A stretch of DNA of 64,000 nt. It comes from Roseiflexus castenholzii DSM 13941. GTDB lineage: Bacteria > Chloroflexota > Chloroflexia > Chloroflexales > Roseiflexaceae. Positions 51,719-61,916 of this stretch are shown here, piece by piece. Within the stretch, counting starts at the first letter, position 1. Each line of letters opens with the position of its first letter. Under the pieces are notes generated by a model. The model was not told the origin of the DNA. It did not search any database and worked only from the letters and a program-made list of their open reading frames with translations. Where the stretch lies: the NCBI RefSeq assembly GCF_000017805.1, contig NC_009767.1, positions 4,133,001 through 4,197,000 of the forward strand. Direction: 5' to 3'. The position numbers and the translations under genes were made by a program.

Positions 51719-51873
51719 CCTGGGCGCTCGCGTGGCGTAGGGGCGCAACGCGCTGCGGATAGATGCGCATCACCCTATTGCTACGAGACACGCTGGCTTC
51801 TGTGGTATCATAACCGCTTAGATTATCCGAAGATAACGAATGATAGTGGCAGCAGACCACGCGAGGATGTTTC

Positions 51874-52839
51874 ATGGCGCGCAAGCGTGCTCTCATTACC
51901 GGCATCACCGGGCAGGACGGCTCGTACCTGGCAGAGTTTCTGCTCGACCAGGGGTACGAGGTCATCGGGATGATCCGACGTTCCAGCACCGTCAATTTCG
52001 AGCGCATCCGCCACATTCAGGATCGTATCACCCTCACCCCTGGCGACCTGCTCGATGAAGTCTCGCTCATCCATATGCTCCGCGAGCACCGTCCCGCCGA
52101 GGTCTACAACCTGGCGGCACAGAGTTTCGTCCAGACCTCGTTTTCGCAACCCGTTTTTACCGGCGAGGTGACGGCGCTTGGCGTGACACGCCTGCTCGAT
52201 GCCATTCGTATCGTTGATCCGGAGATTCGATTCTACCAGGCCAGTTCGTCCGAAATGTTCGGCAAGGTTGTCGAAGTGCCGCAGCGCGAAACCACCCCCT
52301 TCTACCCGCGTTCACCCTACGGGGTCGCCAAGGTCTACGGGCACTGGATCACCGTCAATTACCGCGAAAGTTACGGCATGCACGCGAGCAGCGGCATCCT
52401 CTTCAACCACGAATCGCCGCGCCGTGGGCTGGAGTTCGTGACACGTAAAATCTCCCATGGCGTTGCGCGCATTGCCCTCGGACTCGACACCGAACTACGC
52501 CTGGGCAACCTCGACGCGCAGCGCGACTGGGGATTCGCCGGCGATTACGTGCGCGCCATGTGGCTCATGCTCCAGCAGGATCAGCCTGGCGACTACGTTG
52601 TTGCCACCGGGCAGACACATTCGGTGCGCCGGTTCTGCGAACTCGCGTTTGGCTATGCCGGGCTGGACTACCAAAAGCATGTTGTTGTGGATGAACGCTT
52701 CTTCCGACCAGCCGAAGTCGATCTGCTGGTCGGCGACCCTTCCCGCGCCTATGAACAACTGGGATGGAAGCCGGAAGTGTCGTTTGAGCAACTGGTGGAG
52801 ATGATGGTCGAAGCCGACATCCGTCTGCTACGCGGATGA
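51874..52839 (+). CDS. gmd: GDP-mannose 4,6-dehydratase
   Basis: 321-residue short-chain dehydrogenase converting GDP-mannose to GDP-4-keto-6-deoxymannose, precursor of fucose, rhamnose or perosamine. NAD-binding GITGQDGSYLAEFL, active-site Ser/Glu in YQASSSEMFG, catalytic YxxxK in SPYGVAKVYGHW, and the family segment FNHESPRRGLEFVTRKI. C-terminal PAEVDLLVGDPSRAYEQLGW. ATG 51874 is preceded by GAGGAT. Its 3' end overlaps the convergent FFLEELY-type gene by 12 bp. No reductase partner next to it. Confidence 0.94.
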   Translation: MARKRALITGITGQDGSYLAEFLLDQGYEVIGMIRRSSTVNFERIRHIQDRITLTPGDLLDEVSLIHMLREHRPAEVYNLAAQSFVQTSFSQPVFTGEVTALGVTRLLDAIRIVDPEIRFYQASSSEMFGKVVEVPQRETTPFYPRSPYGVAKVYGHWITVNYRESYGMHASSGILFNHESPRRGLEFVTRKISHGVARIALGLDTELRLGNLDAQRDWGFAGDYVRAMWLMLQQDQPGDYVVATGQTHSVRRFCELAFGYAGLDYQKHVVVDERFFRPAEVDLLVGDPSRAYEQLGWKPEVSFEQLVEMMVEADIRLLRG

Positions 52840-53472
52840 CGGCGCTCCTTTCTTCTGCTGCAACTGATCGGCATAGATCCGGTCGAGACGGTTCATCTCG
52901 CGCACGGCGATGGTCTCGATAAAGCGCGGCATATCGCGCACCGGCAACACCGATTTATACCCAACGCGCAGAAATCGATGGATATCGCTCATGCCGAGCA
53001 TATCCGCCAGCCCTTTCGTGCGATCCAGCGCAATCCCCATGAGCGGGTTGCGCGTCAGGCGCGCGACATTATAGAGCGACTGGCGCACCAACTCGATCTG
53101 GCGCACCCGGTCGGCGTAATTATCGGCGAGACGATAGGCGCGTTCGTACATCGCCATATCGAAGTCGAGCGGCGCACCCAGCGCAATCAACTGCTCGACC
53201 ACCTCATCGTCCAGGCGGTTCGTCAGGTCGAGCAGTTCGAGCACCTGTTCAACATCGCGGATCACCACCCCCGGAAAACTCTGGACAAGCAGATGCAGCC
53301 GGCGCGCCTGCGTATCCCGCGCACTAAAGTCGCGCGGACCGTATAGCTCGGTAAAGAAGAACTCGCCAACCAGCCGATACTGTGGCTCAGCGGCAAGATC
53401 CGCGTAATCGCGGCGAAGTCGGTCGGATTGCAGCGCCTGTAACGCAACCCGATACGGCGCACGATGTGGCAT
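52828..53472 (-). CDS. FFLEELY-type conserved protein
   Basis: 214 residues, all helical. The name motif appears as EFFFTELYGPRDFSARD near residue 36-52. Members of this conserved bacterial family have no established function that I know. No signal peptide, membrane helix or catalytic motif is visible. Sequence is intact and starts MPHRAPYRVALQALQ. It lies 36 nt downstream of the aminotransferase gene on the same strand, so the two may be co-transcribed. Confidence 0.72.
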   Translation of the reverse strand: MPHRAPYRVALQALQSDRLRRDYADLAAEPQYRLVGEFFFTELYGPRDFSARDTQARRLHLLVQSFPGVVIRDVEQVLELLDLTNRLDDEVVEQLIALGAPLDFDMAMYERAYRLADNYADRVRQIELVRQSLYNVARLTRNPLMGIALDRTKGLADMLGMSDIHRFLRVGYKSVLPVRDMPRFIETIAVREMNRLDRIYADQLQQKKGAPSSA

Positions 53473-53508
53473 AACGACAGGTCATCACGGAGCGCGCTCC
53501 GCGCCTTG

Positions 53509-54837
53509 CTAAGACGCCAGTGCATCCTCGAAGATGCGCACAGCGTCACGAATCTGATCTTCTTCGACAACCAACGGCGGAATGAAGCGAATCACGTTGT
53601 CGTATGGTCCGCAGGTCAGCAGGAGCAATCCGCGCGTGCGGCATTCGGCGACGACACGTTTCGCCAGCGCAGCATCGGGCATACCCTCCGCCGTTCTCAG
53701 TTCAACGCCAATCATCAATCCCAATCCGCGCACATCGCCAATCGACGGAACCTGTGCCTTGAGACGCAACAATTCCGCCTTGAGCAGCGCTCCCTGGCGC
53801 GCTGCGTTTTCGACCATGCGCTCCTCACGCATCGCTCGAATTGTTGCGACCGCCGCAGCACAGGCGACAGCGTTGCCACCATAGGTGCCGCCATGGGACC
53901 CTGGTTGCCAGCGTTCCATAATGACGCGCCGTGCAATGATACCAGAAAGTGGCAATCCCGATGCAATACCCTTAGCGACCGTCATAATATCGGGTATGAC
54001 GCCAAAATGTTCAATCGCAAAGAAGCGACCGGTGCGGCCAAAGCCACTCTGCACTTCATCAACGATCAGCAGAATGCCATACCGATCACAGAGCCGGCGC
54101 AACCCTTGCAAAAACGATGCTGGCGGAACAATATAGCCGCCCTCGCCAAGCACCGGCTCGACCAGTACCGCCGCAACGTCCTCGGGTGTCGTCTGCGTGT
54201 GGAGGATATGCTCAATCTGCCGCAGCGGATTGCCACAGCACCCGGCATCGTCGGGCGCCGCGCCGGAGATGAACGACGGATCGGCGCCGGCGGCGCGCGC
54301 GACAGCGCAATGGAAACAGGCCGCATATGGCGCAAAGTGAACGCCTGCCGGCAACGGCGCGACGGCGTGGCGGTACTTGCCCTTGCTGCTCGTGAGCGCG
54401 AGCGCGCCCGCCGTGCGACCGTGGAACCCGCCCTCGAAAGCGATCACATCACTCCGACCGGTCGCCTGGCGCGCCAGTTTGATCGCGCCCTCAACCGCCT
54501 CGGCGCCACTGTTGCTGAAAAAGAAACTGTCGAGTTCAAGTGGCGCAATGGTGCGCAATTCAGCAACCAGTTCGAGCATCGGACGATGATAGACAATATT
54601 CGCCTGACCATGCAGCAGCAAGCCAGCCTGCTCACGGATAGCCGCCACCACGCGCGGATGACAGTGACCGGTATTCGTCACGCCGATGCCGCAGGTGAAA
54701 TCGAGATACCGCCGCCCTTCGACATCGTATAGATAAACCCCTTCACCGCGCTCGACCAGAATATCGCTGTAGCGCGCCCAAACTGGAGAAAGAAATGCCG
54801 TCTGCTCGAGCAGATCCGTTGCTGATGGTGTTGTCAT
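53509..54837 (-). CDS. Class III PLP-dependent aminotransferase (GabT/ArgD-like)
   Basis: 442 residues. PLP lysine in IMTVAKGIASGLPLSG, Asp in LLIVDEVQSGFGRTGR, phosphate-binding NSGAEAVEGAIKLAR, and FEGGFHGRTAGALALT. Between ~170 and 220 there is a Cys-rich insert (AACFHCAVARAAG, DDAGCCGNPLRQ) not typical for ArgD and reminiscent of archaeal 4-aminobutyrate-type enzymes. Substrate probably an omega-amino acid; unproven. It starts MTTPSATDLLEQ; AAAAGGAAACAG upstream is a plausible ribosome-binding site. It follows the TPR gene by 15 nt on the same strand. Confidence 0.87.
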   Translation of the reverse strand: MTTPSATDLLEQTAFLSPVWARYSDILVERGEGVYLYDVEGRRYLDFTCGIGVTNTGHCHPRVVAAIREQAGLLLHGQANIVYHRPMLELVAELRTIAPLELDSFFFSNSGAEAVEGAIKLARQATGRSDVIAFEGGFHGRTAGALALTSSKGKYRHAVAPLPAGVHFAPYAACFHCAVARAAGADPSFISGAAPDDAGCCGNPLRQIEHILHTQTTPEDVAAVLVEPVLGEGGYIVPPASFLQGLRRLCDRYGILLIVDEVQSGFGRTGRFFAIEHFGVIPDIMTVAKGIASGLPLSGIIARRVIMERWQPGSHGGTYGGNAVACAAAVATIRAMREERMVENAARQGALLKAELLRLKAQVPSIGDVRGLGLMIGVELRTAEGMPDAALAKRVVAECRTRGLLLLTCGPYDNVIRFIPPLVVEEDQIRDAVRIFEDALAS

Positions 54838-54852
54838 GGACTGTTTCCTTTT

Positions 54853-57800
54853 CTAGCGATCGCTCAGGCGTGCCAGCGCCGCGCGCGCTTCATTCGCCCA
54901 CAGCGCGTCGTCGTTCTGATTGGCGACCGTATCAAATGATCGAATCGCCGCATTCAGGTCTCCGAGTTGCTCTTCCGCGCGTCCCTGATAATATCGCGCT
55001 TCAGGGTAGTTGCCGTTGCGCCGATTGACCGCTTCGCGAAAACGATTGACCGCCGCCTGAAAATTGCGCTGCGCAAAATAGACCCGTCCCAACCAATAGT
55101 GTGCTTCGGCGAAATTGGGTTCCAGGCGCGCAGCGATTTCGAGGTCATCGCGCGCCTCGCTCAATCGGTCCGCGCGGATCAGGAGCAACGCTCGACGAAA
55201 GTGAGGTTCAGCCAGACGCGGATTGGCATCGACAGCCTGTTTATAGGCGTCGAGCGCGCGCGTGCTATATCCCTGCTGTTCATAGATCTTCCCCAGCAGC
55301 AAGAACGCCTCCGCATAGCGCGATCGTTGCTCCAGCGCACGATTGACATTGCGTAACGCCTCGTCGATGCGACCGGCGCCAAACTGCGCCTGCGCCAGAC
55401 CAAAGAGCGCTTCCGGAAAAGCGCTGCGCAACTGAAGCGCCTGCTGATATGCACTGATAGCGTCGTCAACGTCGCCAACGCGCACGCGCGCCTCGCCGAG
55501 CCAGAGGAACGCATCGGGCGATTGCGGATCAGCCTGTACCGCATTCAGAAAGTGCCCCGCAGCAATCGACCAATTGCCGCCAACTGCCGCCACGCGCCCC
55601 AGACCGATATGCGCCGCCGCTAGCGCCGGATTTTGCTGGAGCGCCGCGCGGTACTGCTGATTGGCTGCCTGCGAATCACCGCGCTGAAGCGCAATATCCC
55701 CCAACAGAACCAGCGCTTCCGGATAGATCGGTTGCCGCTCTAGCGCCCTCCGCGCCGACTCATCGGCGGCATCGAGACGCCCAATCCCCAGATACGCCAG
55801 CGCAGCGCGATAGCGAAATATCGCATTGCCTGGTTGCTGCGCAATCGCGCGCTCATAGGCGGTCACCGCAGGAGCATACTCGCGGAGTTCGATCAGTGTC
55901 ATGCCAATCTGATCGAGCACTGCCGGATCGCTGGCGCCAGCGTCGAGAGCGGCAGCGTAGCGCCGCGCCGCAGCGCGGTCATTTCCCTTACGCCGCTCCA
56001 ACTGCGCCAGCATCAGATGAGATCGAACATGGCGCGGATTTGAACCGATTGCTGCTTCAAACTGACGCTCAGCGCGATCAATCTCTCCCAGATCGATCAA
56101 CACCAGCCCCAATTCGTGGGCAATATCGGCATAGGCTCGCGCGCTGCGCGCGGTATTCTGCTGCCCGCGCTCCAGCACATTGCGCGCTGCATCGAGACGT
56201 CCTGCATCACGGTAAAGTCGACTCATCTCAATGATCGCAGCAGCCCGGTTCCGTTCCACCAGCGGCATCAGAATCTGCTCTGCCTCCGCATACCCGTTCG
56301 GGCCGCTCAGGCGAAGCGCGCGCGCCAGCGCCAGCGCTTCGTCCGCCCCCGCGTGGTATTCAGCCAACCAACGCCGCTGCGCGATGGACTCTTCCCAGCG
56401 CTGCTCTTCCTCCGCCAGTTCAGCCAGACGGACGCGCGCCGGAAAATAGGACGGATTACGTTCCACTGCCGCTTCGAGCAATTGCCGCGCCTGTTCACGA
56501 TTCCGGGGCAACGCCAGCATTGCCTGATAAACTAACGGCTCCGGCCGATCCGGCGCCAGCCGCGCTGCCGTCTCGAACGCCACGCGCGCATCATTCTCTT
56601 GATCATTCACCATAAGCGCTCGCCCGCGCAGGATAGCCAAGTCAACGTTGCCCGGTTGAACCTTCTCGAGCGTTTCGATCTGGCGCAACGCATCGGCAGC
56701 CGGCGACCATGTGCGCGTCAGACCGACCCAGATTGCCGCTACGCCTGTTGGCGCGCGTGTATCGCGCAGGCGCGCAAGTTCCACCTCAATCACCGCCAGC
56801 CAGAAACGGTAGCGACGACTCGCCAGATCGGCGCGGCGCGCCTGATGGGTGGCGATGCTGCCATCGATCCGGCGTTGTTCGGAGTCGGCAACCGCCGCTC
56901 GCTTGCTCCACTCCTGATCGAGCGTTGTGGCTTCGCGCAACGCAAGCGACATATCATTGAGAATCTGATTCAGGTCCGTTTCCCGCTGCGCGCGATCGGG
57001 CTCCGAGGGTGTTGCAATCAGGTCCAACTCCCACAGCAACGGACCGCGCGCGTTGACCATGCGCGCCATGTGGAGCAGCGCCCGCTCGCTCTGCACATGT
57101 GCCCGCAAGCGGGCATTCATCAGGGGGCGCAAATCGAATGGAACGACGCGGTCATCGGCGCCGATCTGACGAGTGGCAGCGGCAAGCGTCTCCGATGCCG
57201 CATCGAATCGTCCACTAAGACGATATGCCTCGGCGAGCGCAACAAGCAGCGACGTCGATGGCGGCAATAATTGTCGCGCCTGTTCGAGCGACACAGCAGC
57301 AGCGGCAGGATCACCCGACCGCAATTCCTCGAGCGCCAGGTTATAGCGCAATTCACCGAGGTCCTGCCCCTGAAGGAGCGCAATCGCCTGATTGAACGAA
57401 TCACGCGCCGCCGGATCGCTCATATCGTGCTGCACGGCGCCAAGAGAAACATACAGGCGCGCCAGTTCGGTCGGCGGCGCGTCGGGCATGGCGGCAATCG
57501 CCCGGCGAAATTCGCTCATCGATTGCTCATAGTTACCGCGCGCCCACCAGGTCATTGCGCGCAGGGCGCGCAGCAAGCCAGGGCGCAACGCTGGCTGTTC
57601 GCGTTCCAGCGCATCGAACGCCGTAACTGCGGCATTGTACTGCCCACTGTTGTAATCCGCCAGCGCGCGCACCAGGCGCGGCAGAACGACACGCCCATTG
57701 ATCGGCTGCGTGGCAAGCGGATAAACCGTCGGGAGAGCAAAGCGCCCGGCATACCCTTCAAGGCTGGCAAACGCCTGAATGCCGCCTGGCGCATAGATGA

Positions 57801-58389
57801 GCACCGGCGTCAACGTTGCCGAATCGAGCATTCCGCCAGGTGCGATCTCGCCCACAATGATCATATCGGCGCGATTCTCGCGCAGCAGCGCTAGCGCCGC
57901 CGCCTGATCGGCAGGCGGCGCATCGATCAGTCGAATGGCTACACCTGATCCCGCCGTCGCTGTCAGAACGTCCACCAATTCCTGCGCAACGGCGCGACCC
58001 GTAGCGCCGGGAACACCGCCCGGTTCAGAGAATGGCGCGACCAGCACTATCAATTCATCGACGCGGGCGCTGGGGAGCAGGCGCGGCAATCCGAGCACGA
58101 TCAGCGTCACGACCAACACACCGGTGAGAATAGATGGCAGGCGCGCGCCGGACGCCCATCCGCGCACACGCCCCGTCCAGGGCGACTCCGCGCGCACGGC
58201 ATCAGGCACCACTATCTCCTCGCCAGAACTGCTAATGATCGTTGCACTTCGCACCAGCCTGGCGTGCCGTAATACCTGCGCCCGTGCTGTTTGCACCCAA
58301 AAGCGCAGTTGGGCGCGCAGCGACGGCAACAGCGCCAGAGCGACAACCACAATCACAAGCAGGACCAGAGCGGTAATTAGCGCCTGCAT
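54853..58389 (-). CDS. Membrane-anchored TPR superhelix protein
   Basis: 1178 residues. TM1 at ~4-22 (LITALVLLVIVVVALALLP), a second helix near ~90-105 (ILTGVLVVTLIVLGLP), then a periplasmic-type alpha/beta domain (LIVLVAPFSEPGGVPGATGR; YAPGGIQAFASLEGYA) and more than 20 TPR-like 34-residue repeats to the end (e.g. LAEPHFRRALLLIRADRLSE, YYQGRAEEQLGDLNAAIRSF). Probably a scaffold on the outer face of the membrane; partner unknown. Start ATG 58389, 4 nt after the upstream regulator's stop; the longer frame runs into that gene. The adjacent REC-GGDEF gene suggests shared regulation. Confidence 0.82.
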   Translation of the reverse strand: MQALITALVLLVIVVVALALLPSLRAQLRFWVQTARAQVLRHARLVRSATIISSSGEEIVVPDAVRAESPWTGRVRGWASGARLPSILTGVLVVTLIVLGLPRLLPSARVDELIVLVAPFSEPGGVPGATGRAVAQELVDVLTATAGSGVAIRLIDAPPADQAAALALLRENRADMIIVGEIAPGGMLDSATLTPVLIYAPGGIQAFASLEGYAGRFALPTVYPLATQPINGRVVLPRLVRALADYNSGQYNAAVTAFDALEREQPALRPGLLRALRAMTWWARGNYEQSMSEFRRAIAAMPDAPPTELARLYVSLGAVQHDMSDPAARDSFNQAIALLQGQDLGELRYNLALEELRSGDPAAAAVSLEQARQLLPPSTSLLVALAEAYRLSGRFDAASETLAAATRQIGADDRVVPFDLRPLMNARLRAHVQSERALLHMARMVNARGPLLWELDLIATPSEPDRAQRETDLNQILNDMSLALREATTLDQEWSKRAAVADSEQRRIDGSIATHQARRADLASRRYRFWLAVIEVELARLRDTRAPTGVAAIWVGLTRTWSPAADALRQIETLEKVQPGNVDLAILRGRALMVNDQENDARVAFETAARLAPDRPEPLVYQAMLALPRNREQARQLLEAAVERNPSYFPARVRLAELAEEEQRWEESIAQRRWLAEYHAGADEALALARALRLSGPNGYAEAEQILMPLVERNRAAAIIEMSRLYRDAGRLDAARNVLERGQQNTARSARAYADIAHELGLVLIDLGEIDRAERQFEAAIGSNPRHVRSHLMLAQLERRKGNDRAAARRYAAALDAGASDPAVLDQIGMTLIELREYAPAVTAYERAIAQQPGNAIFRYRAALAYLGIGRLDAADESARRALERQPIYPEALVLLGDIALQRGDSQAANQQYRAALQQNPALAAAHIGLGRVAAVGGNWSIAAGHFLNAVQADPQSPDAFLWLGEARVRVGDVDDAISAYQQALQLRSAFPEALFGLAQAQFGAGRIDEALRNVNRALEQRSRYAEAFLLLGKIYEQQGYSTRALDAYKQAVDANPRLAEPHFRRALLLIRADRLSEARDDLEIAARLEPNFAEAHYWLGRVYFAQRNFQAAVNRFREAVNRRNGNYPEARYYQGRAEEQLGDLNAAIRSFDTVANQNDDALWANEARAALARLSDR

Positions 58390-58393
58390 AGGC

Positions 58394-59725
58394 TCACGAC
58401 GTCTCCTGCGAAGCGCGACGCACATCGACAATCCGCACACGCAATTGGACGCTGTCAACGGGTAAGGGAAGAATGTGCCTGACCGCGCCTGGCGCGATAA
58501 TCCCCGACGTTGGTTGATCGGTCAGCGCAATAACCGGAAGGTTCGGTTGATGTTGCGCCAGATTTGTGCAGAAATCACGCACCGGCTTTCCCATACGCCC
58601 ATCAACGATGACCAGCGCCATTTCGGGATGGTACGCCAGCAACCGTTCGGCATCAAGCACCGTCGGCGCATCAAGCGCGCGCAGGTCTATCTCGTCGAGC
58701 AAGGGAGCGATGGCACTGCGCAAAAGCGCATCCGCAGACACAATCAGCGCCGGCGGCGGCGGAGACTTGCGACGATCGCGCTCAACCACCTGTTCACTGA
58801 CGCCGCGAACATCCACCGCATAGGTGCTGCCAGGCAACTGTTTGGCATATTGCTTCATCTCTGCCGCGATCCGGCTGACTTCGTCATAATCGGCAAAGCG
58901 ACGACGTCGGTTGGTCACCACTCCAATTGAGATCGTGGTGATCGGAAAGTTCCTCGGCACTCCCTGGCGATCCACGCCGCGCAGATACCCGCGCGCCAGG
59001 TCTTCTGGATCGTACAGATCGCGCACCCGCTTATCGAATAGCGCAATCACACCCTGGCAGATCGCATCGAGACGATCCGGCGTCGTCAGAATGGCAAAGT
59101 CGTCCCCGCCGATATGCCCGATAAAGTCGCTCGACGAGCCGTGTTGATGCACCACCTCCAACAATACATCGGCGACCATCTTGATCAACCGATCACCGCG
59201 CGCCGGACCATACGTATCGTTAAATGCCTTGAAATTATCGAGATCAACATAGAGGAGCGCGAATGGCGCGCCATTGCGCAGGCGGTATTTCAACTCCTCG
59301 GTTAGCAGCACATTGCCTGCCAGACCCGTCAGCGGATTATGGACCGGCGTCTGCGCTGCACGACGCAAATGAGCACGGATACGGGCGAGCAATTCGGGAA
59401 TATTGAAGGGCTTGGTGATATAATCATCGGCGCCAGTGTCAAATCCGGTGACGACATCTTCCGCCGTAGACCGCGCCGTCAGAATGAGCATTGGCACATG
59501 GGCGGTGCGAGTATCGTTCCGCAACTGACGAATCGCCTCGTAGCCATCCATCTGCGGCATCATGAGATCGACAATCACGAGATCAGGGATCCATTCTTGC
59601 GCCGTGCGCACGAGTTGGTCACCGTTCTGCGTGACAAAAACCTCATATCCCTGCGATCGCAGCACCAATTCGAGCAGTTGGCGCACTGCTGGCTCATCAT
59701 CTGCAATCAGGATGCGTTTGGTCAT
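58394..59725 (-). CDS. Response regulator with GGDEF-type domain and second receiver-like domain
   Basis: 443 residues. An N-terminal receiver (RILIADDEPAVRQLLELV; phospho-Asp ~53 in LVIVDLMMPQMDGYE; Lys in ITKPFNIPELLARIR). A diguanylate-cyclase-like domain follows (NPLTGLAGNVLL; LLYVDLDNFKAFNDTYGPAR), but the signature is GGDDF in GHIGGDDFAIL rather than GGDEF/GGEEF, so cyclase activity is plausible but uncertain. The last ~110 residues look like a second receiver with its Asp in ALVIVDGRMGKPV. Start ATG 59725. Couples a phosphorelay to c-di-GMP or acts as its sensor. Upstream of the TPR gene in the same operon. Confidence 0.85.
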   Translation of the reverse strand: MTKRILIADDEPAVRQLLELVLRSQGYEVFVTQNGDQLVRTAQEWIPDLVIVDLMMPQMDGYEAIRQLRNDTRTAHVPMLILTARSTAEDVVTGFDTGADDYITKPFNIPELLARIRAHLRRAAQTPVHNPLTGLAGNVLLTEELKYRLRNGAPFALLYVDLDNFKAFNDTYGPARGDRLIKMVADVLLEVVHQHGSSSDFIGHIGGDDFAILTTPDRLDAICQGVIALFDKRVRDLYDPEDLARGYLRGVDRQGVPRNFPITTISIGVVTNRRRRFADYDEVSRIAAEMKQYAKQLPGSTYAVDVRGVSEQVVERDRRKSPPPPALIVSADALLRSAIAPLLDEIDLRALDAPTVLDAERLLAYHPEMALVIVDGRMGKPVRDFCTNLAQHQPNLPVIALTDQPTSGIIAPGAVRHILPLPVDSVQLRVRIVDVRRASQETS

Positions 59726-59815
59726 GGAGTATGCCGCAAACCATGGGAGGCGCAGGTAACCGACGCACACCACGCCTGTTCAATCGCCCGAAACCCAAAA
59801 ACGCGAACACTTGCT

Positions 59816-60760
59816 TCAAATAACGAGCTGCGCATACAGGATTTCCAGTGTCAAATCCTGCCGCACCGTATCAGGCGATTCGAGCGTCAGCGTTGCCGCG
59901 CTCACCCCCAGGCGCACTGCTTCATCAATCGGAATATCATGGAGCAACGCATACACCACTGTCGCGGTCAGCGCATCACCGGCGCCGGTTGGATCGACAA
60001 TTTCGACATTGATCGCCGGGATATGCCCGCTCGAAGACGACGTTGCATACACCAGTCCCTGTTCCGCCAATGTGACAATCGCAATCTCGACTCCTTCCGC
60101 CGTCAGGCGGCGAGCCGCCAGAATCGCCTGCGCCACATCCGTCACGTGTATGCCGGTCAAGGCTTCCGCCTCGATAGCATTCGGGGTCACAAGCGAGAAT
60201 GATCCGATGAACGGTCGGTAGCGCAGCGCCGGTGCGTATGCCACCGGATCGAGGGCTACCGGCACGTCGGCAGCCGCACAGATGTCGAGCAATGTCTTCG
60301 CACTCTCGACCGGTACATTTGCGTCCATCACGACCATGGGAGCGCGCTGAAACAGAGCGCGATGGCTCGTGATCACCGCTGGCGTCAGCGCAGCAACCGC
60401 TTCAGTGTCGTCTACGCCGGTGATCAACTGACCTTCCGGCGAGAGCAGCGCAACATAGGCAGGTGAGTGATGGTCGCACACCCTGATCACGTGATCGGTA
60501 TTCACTCCTGCGCGCGCCGTCTGCTGCACAATTGCCTGCCCGAAATCATCATCGCACACAACAGTGACCAACGTCGTCGGATAGCCGAGGCGCGCCAGAT
60601 TTTCGGCGACATTCCGTGCACACCCCCCAACGCTGATACGCACATCCGCCGAATTCGAGGTGCTGGCAAGAACCTCGCCACGTAGACGACACTTCACGTC
60701 CAGACACGCCGCCCCTACAACAACGATCGGTTCGCATGCATTGTCATTGTCTGGTTGCAT
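59816..60760 (-). CDS. PfkB-family sugar/nucleoside kinase (possibly pseudouridine kinase)
   Basis: 314 residues. Ribokinase fold: VVGAACLDVKCRL, the first PfkB signature as GGCARNVAENLARLGYP, and the second, VDPTGAGDALTATVVYAL, with the catalytic Asp and anion hole. The GG-x-x-RN-x-AENLARLG pattern is most like pseudouridine kinase (PsuK), but there is no psuG neighbour, so substrate is open (adenosine, ribose and others possible). Its ATG lies 17 nt inside the end of the SPFH gene, so translation is probably coupled. Confidence 0.82.
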   Translation of the reverse strand: MQPDNDNACEPIVVVGAACLDVKCRLRGEVLASTSNSADVRISVGGCARNVAENLARLGYPTTLVTVVCDDDFGQAIVQQTARAGVNTDHVIRVCDHHSPAYVALLSPEGQLITGVDDTEAVAALTPAVITSHRALFQRAPMVVMDANVPVESAKTLLDICAAADVPVALDPVAYAPALRYRPFIGSFSLVTPNAIEAEALTGIHVTDVAQAILAARRLTAEGVEIAIVTLAEQGLVYATSSSSGHIPAINVEIVDPTGAGDALTATVVYALLHDIPIDEAVRLGVSAATLTLESPDTVRQDLTLEILYAQLVI

Positions 60761-61916
60761 TGCCGGGTTTCGCTCCTCCGTTGCCGGGCTTGTTGCTTGA
60801 AGGTTGCATGGTAGCAGGCGGCGGCAATGCTTCGATCTCGCCGGTCCACTCCGGGATCAACAGCGCTCCAATGATTTCGGGCGAAATCTCGATGCCTTCC
60901 TCCCGCAACACGCGCACAATATTGCGGATGCGTTCGGCTTCCGCCTGCGCTTCCGCTTTACTCGTCTCCAGAATACGCTTGACTTCCTGTTTGACCGGAC
61001 CATCAGGGTCGGGCGAGCGAAAACGATCTTCCGGCACGCTGAAATAATCGATATCAACCCGCGTGACCACGACACCCCATCGTTGGGTCAGTTCGTTCAG
61101 GCGACGCAGAACCTCACGCGAGATATGGTGTCGTTTCTGATAAGCGTCGGTTGCGCTTTTTGTCTCAGCGAAGATCACTTCGCGGACAATATCATCGACC
61201 TCGTGGGTCAACTGGCGCGCCAGCAGTTTCTCCCAGAACGCCACATCGAGGCGTGCCCGTTCGAGATCGCGCCCCATCTCGCGCGCGACATCGTTCTGGA
61301 TTTGCCCGCGGTTCGGAATGTTTGCCAGCGCAAACTCCGGGTTCTTTACCCGATAGCGCAGATGCACTTCCACCTCATCGATGCTGTGCGATCCGCCCGT
61401 ATTGATTTTGGCGACCTTTACGTCGTGGCTCAACTCATAGAGTGGAATGGTTGCAACCCGTCGCTCCAGCAACGGGATGAGCGGCGGCGCCAGCGGCGGC
61501 TGGAGGCGGTAGAGCGAACCGCTGTAGAACCGCGCCACCATAATCGCATGATCTTCCGGCACCACAACGGTGTGGCTCGAGATCCAGCGAAAGACATAGA
61601 GTAATACTCCAATCCACACGAGTGGAAACAAAACGCCGCCGGTATCGCCGAGCACATCGCGCCCTAAGAAATAGGATGCCATCAGCGACGTCAATGCTGC
61701 AAACGCCGCCATCATACCGATCTCGTTCCAGTCGCCGTTCAGCGCGATGAGCAGGCTGACCGCCATGATGACGACGCAGAGCAACGTCACCGTGTCGTTT
61801 TGGGGCACGGTCAGGTAAATGACCACCAGCGATACGAACATCAATCCCAACACAAGCGAAGCCGCAGCATACCGCGCCGACTGATCGTTTCGCCCAAAGA
61901 TGCCCTTCGATGCCAT
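60744..61916 (-). CDS. SPFH/Band-7 domain membrane protein
   Basis: 390 residues. Four N-terminal hydrophobic helices (~18-125; SLVLGLMFVSLVVIYLTVP, VTLLCVVIMAVSLLIAL), then an SPFH domain (VPEDHAIMVARFYSGSLYRL; SHSIDEVEVHLRYRVKNPEF; VDDIVREVIFAETKSATDAY) and a short helical tail rich in Glu/Ala (AEAQAEAERIRNIVRVLREE). SPFH proteins assemble into membrane cages that organise microdomains. The start follows directly on the stop of the dehydrogenase gene (TAG-ATG) with GGAGGTG just upstream. Middle gene of a three-gene operon. Confidence 0.88.
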   Translation of the reverse strand: MASKGIFGRNDQSARYAAASLVLGLMFVSLVVIYLTVPQNDTVTLLCVVIMAVSLLIALNGDWNEIGMMAAFAALTSLMASYFLGRDVLGDTGGVLFPLVWIGVLLYVFRWISSHTVVVPEDHAIMVARFYSGSLYRLQPPLAPPLIPLLERRVATIPLYELSHDVKVAKINTGGSHSIDEVEVHLRYRVKNPEFALANIPNRGQIQNDVAREMGRDLERARLDVAFWEKLLARQLTHEVDDIVREVIFAETKSATDAYQKRHHISREVLRRLNELTQRWGVVVTRVDIDYFSVPEDRFRSPDPDGPVKQEVKRILETSKAEAQAEAERIRNIVRVLREEGIEISPEIIGALLIPEWTGEIEALPPPATMQPSSNKPGNGGAKPGNATRQ

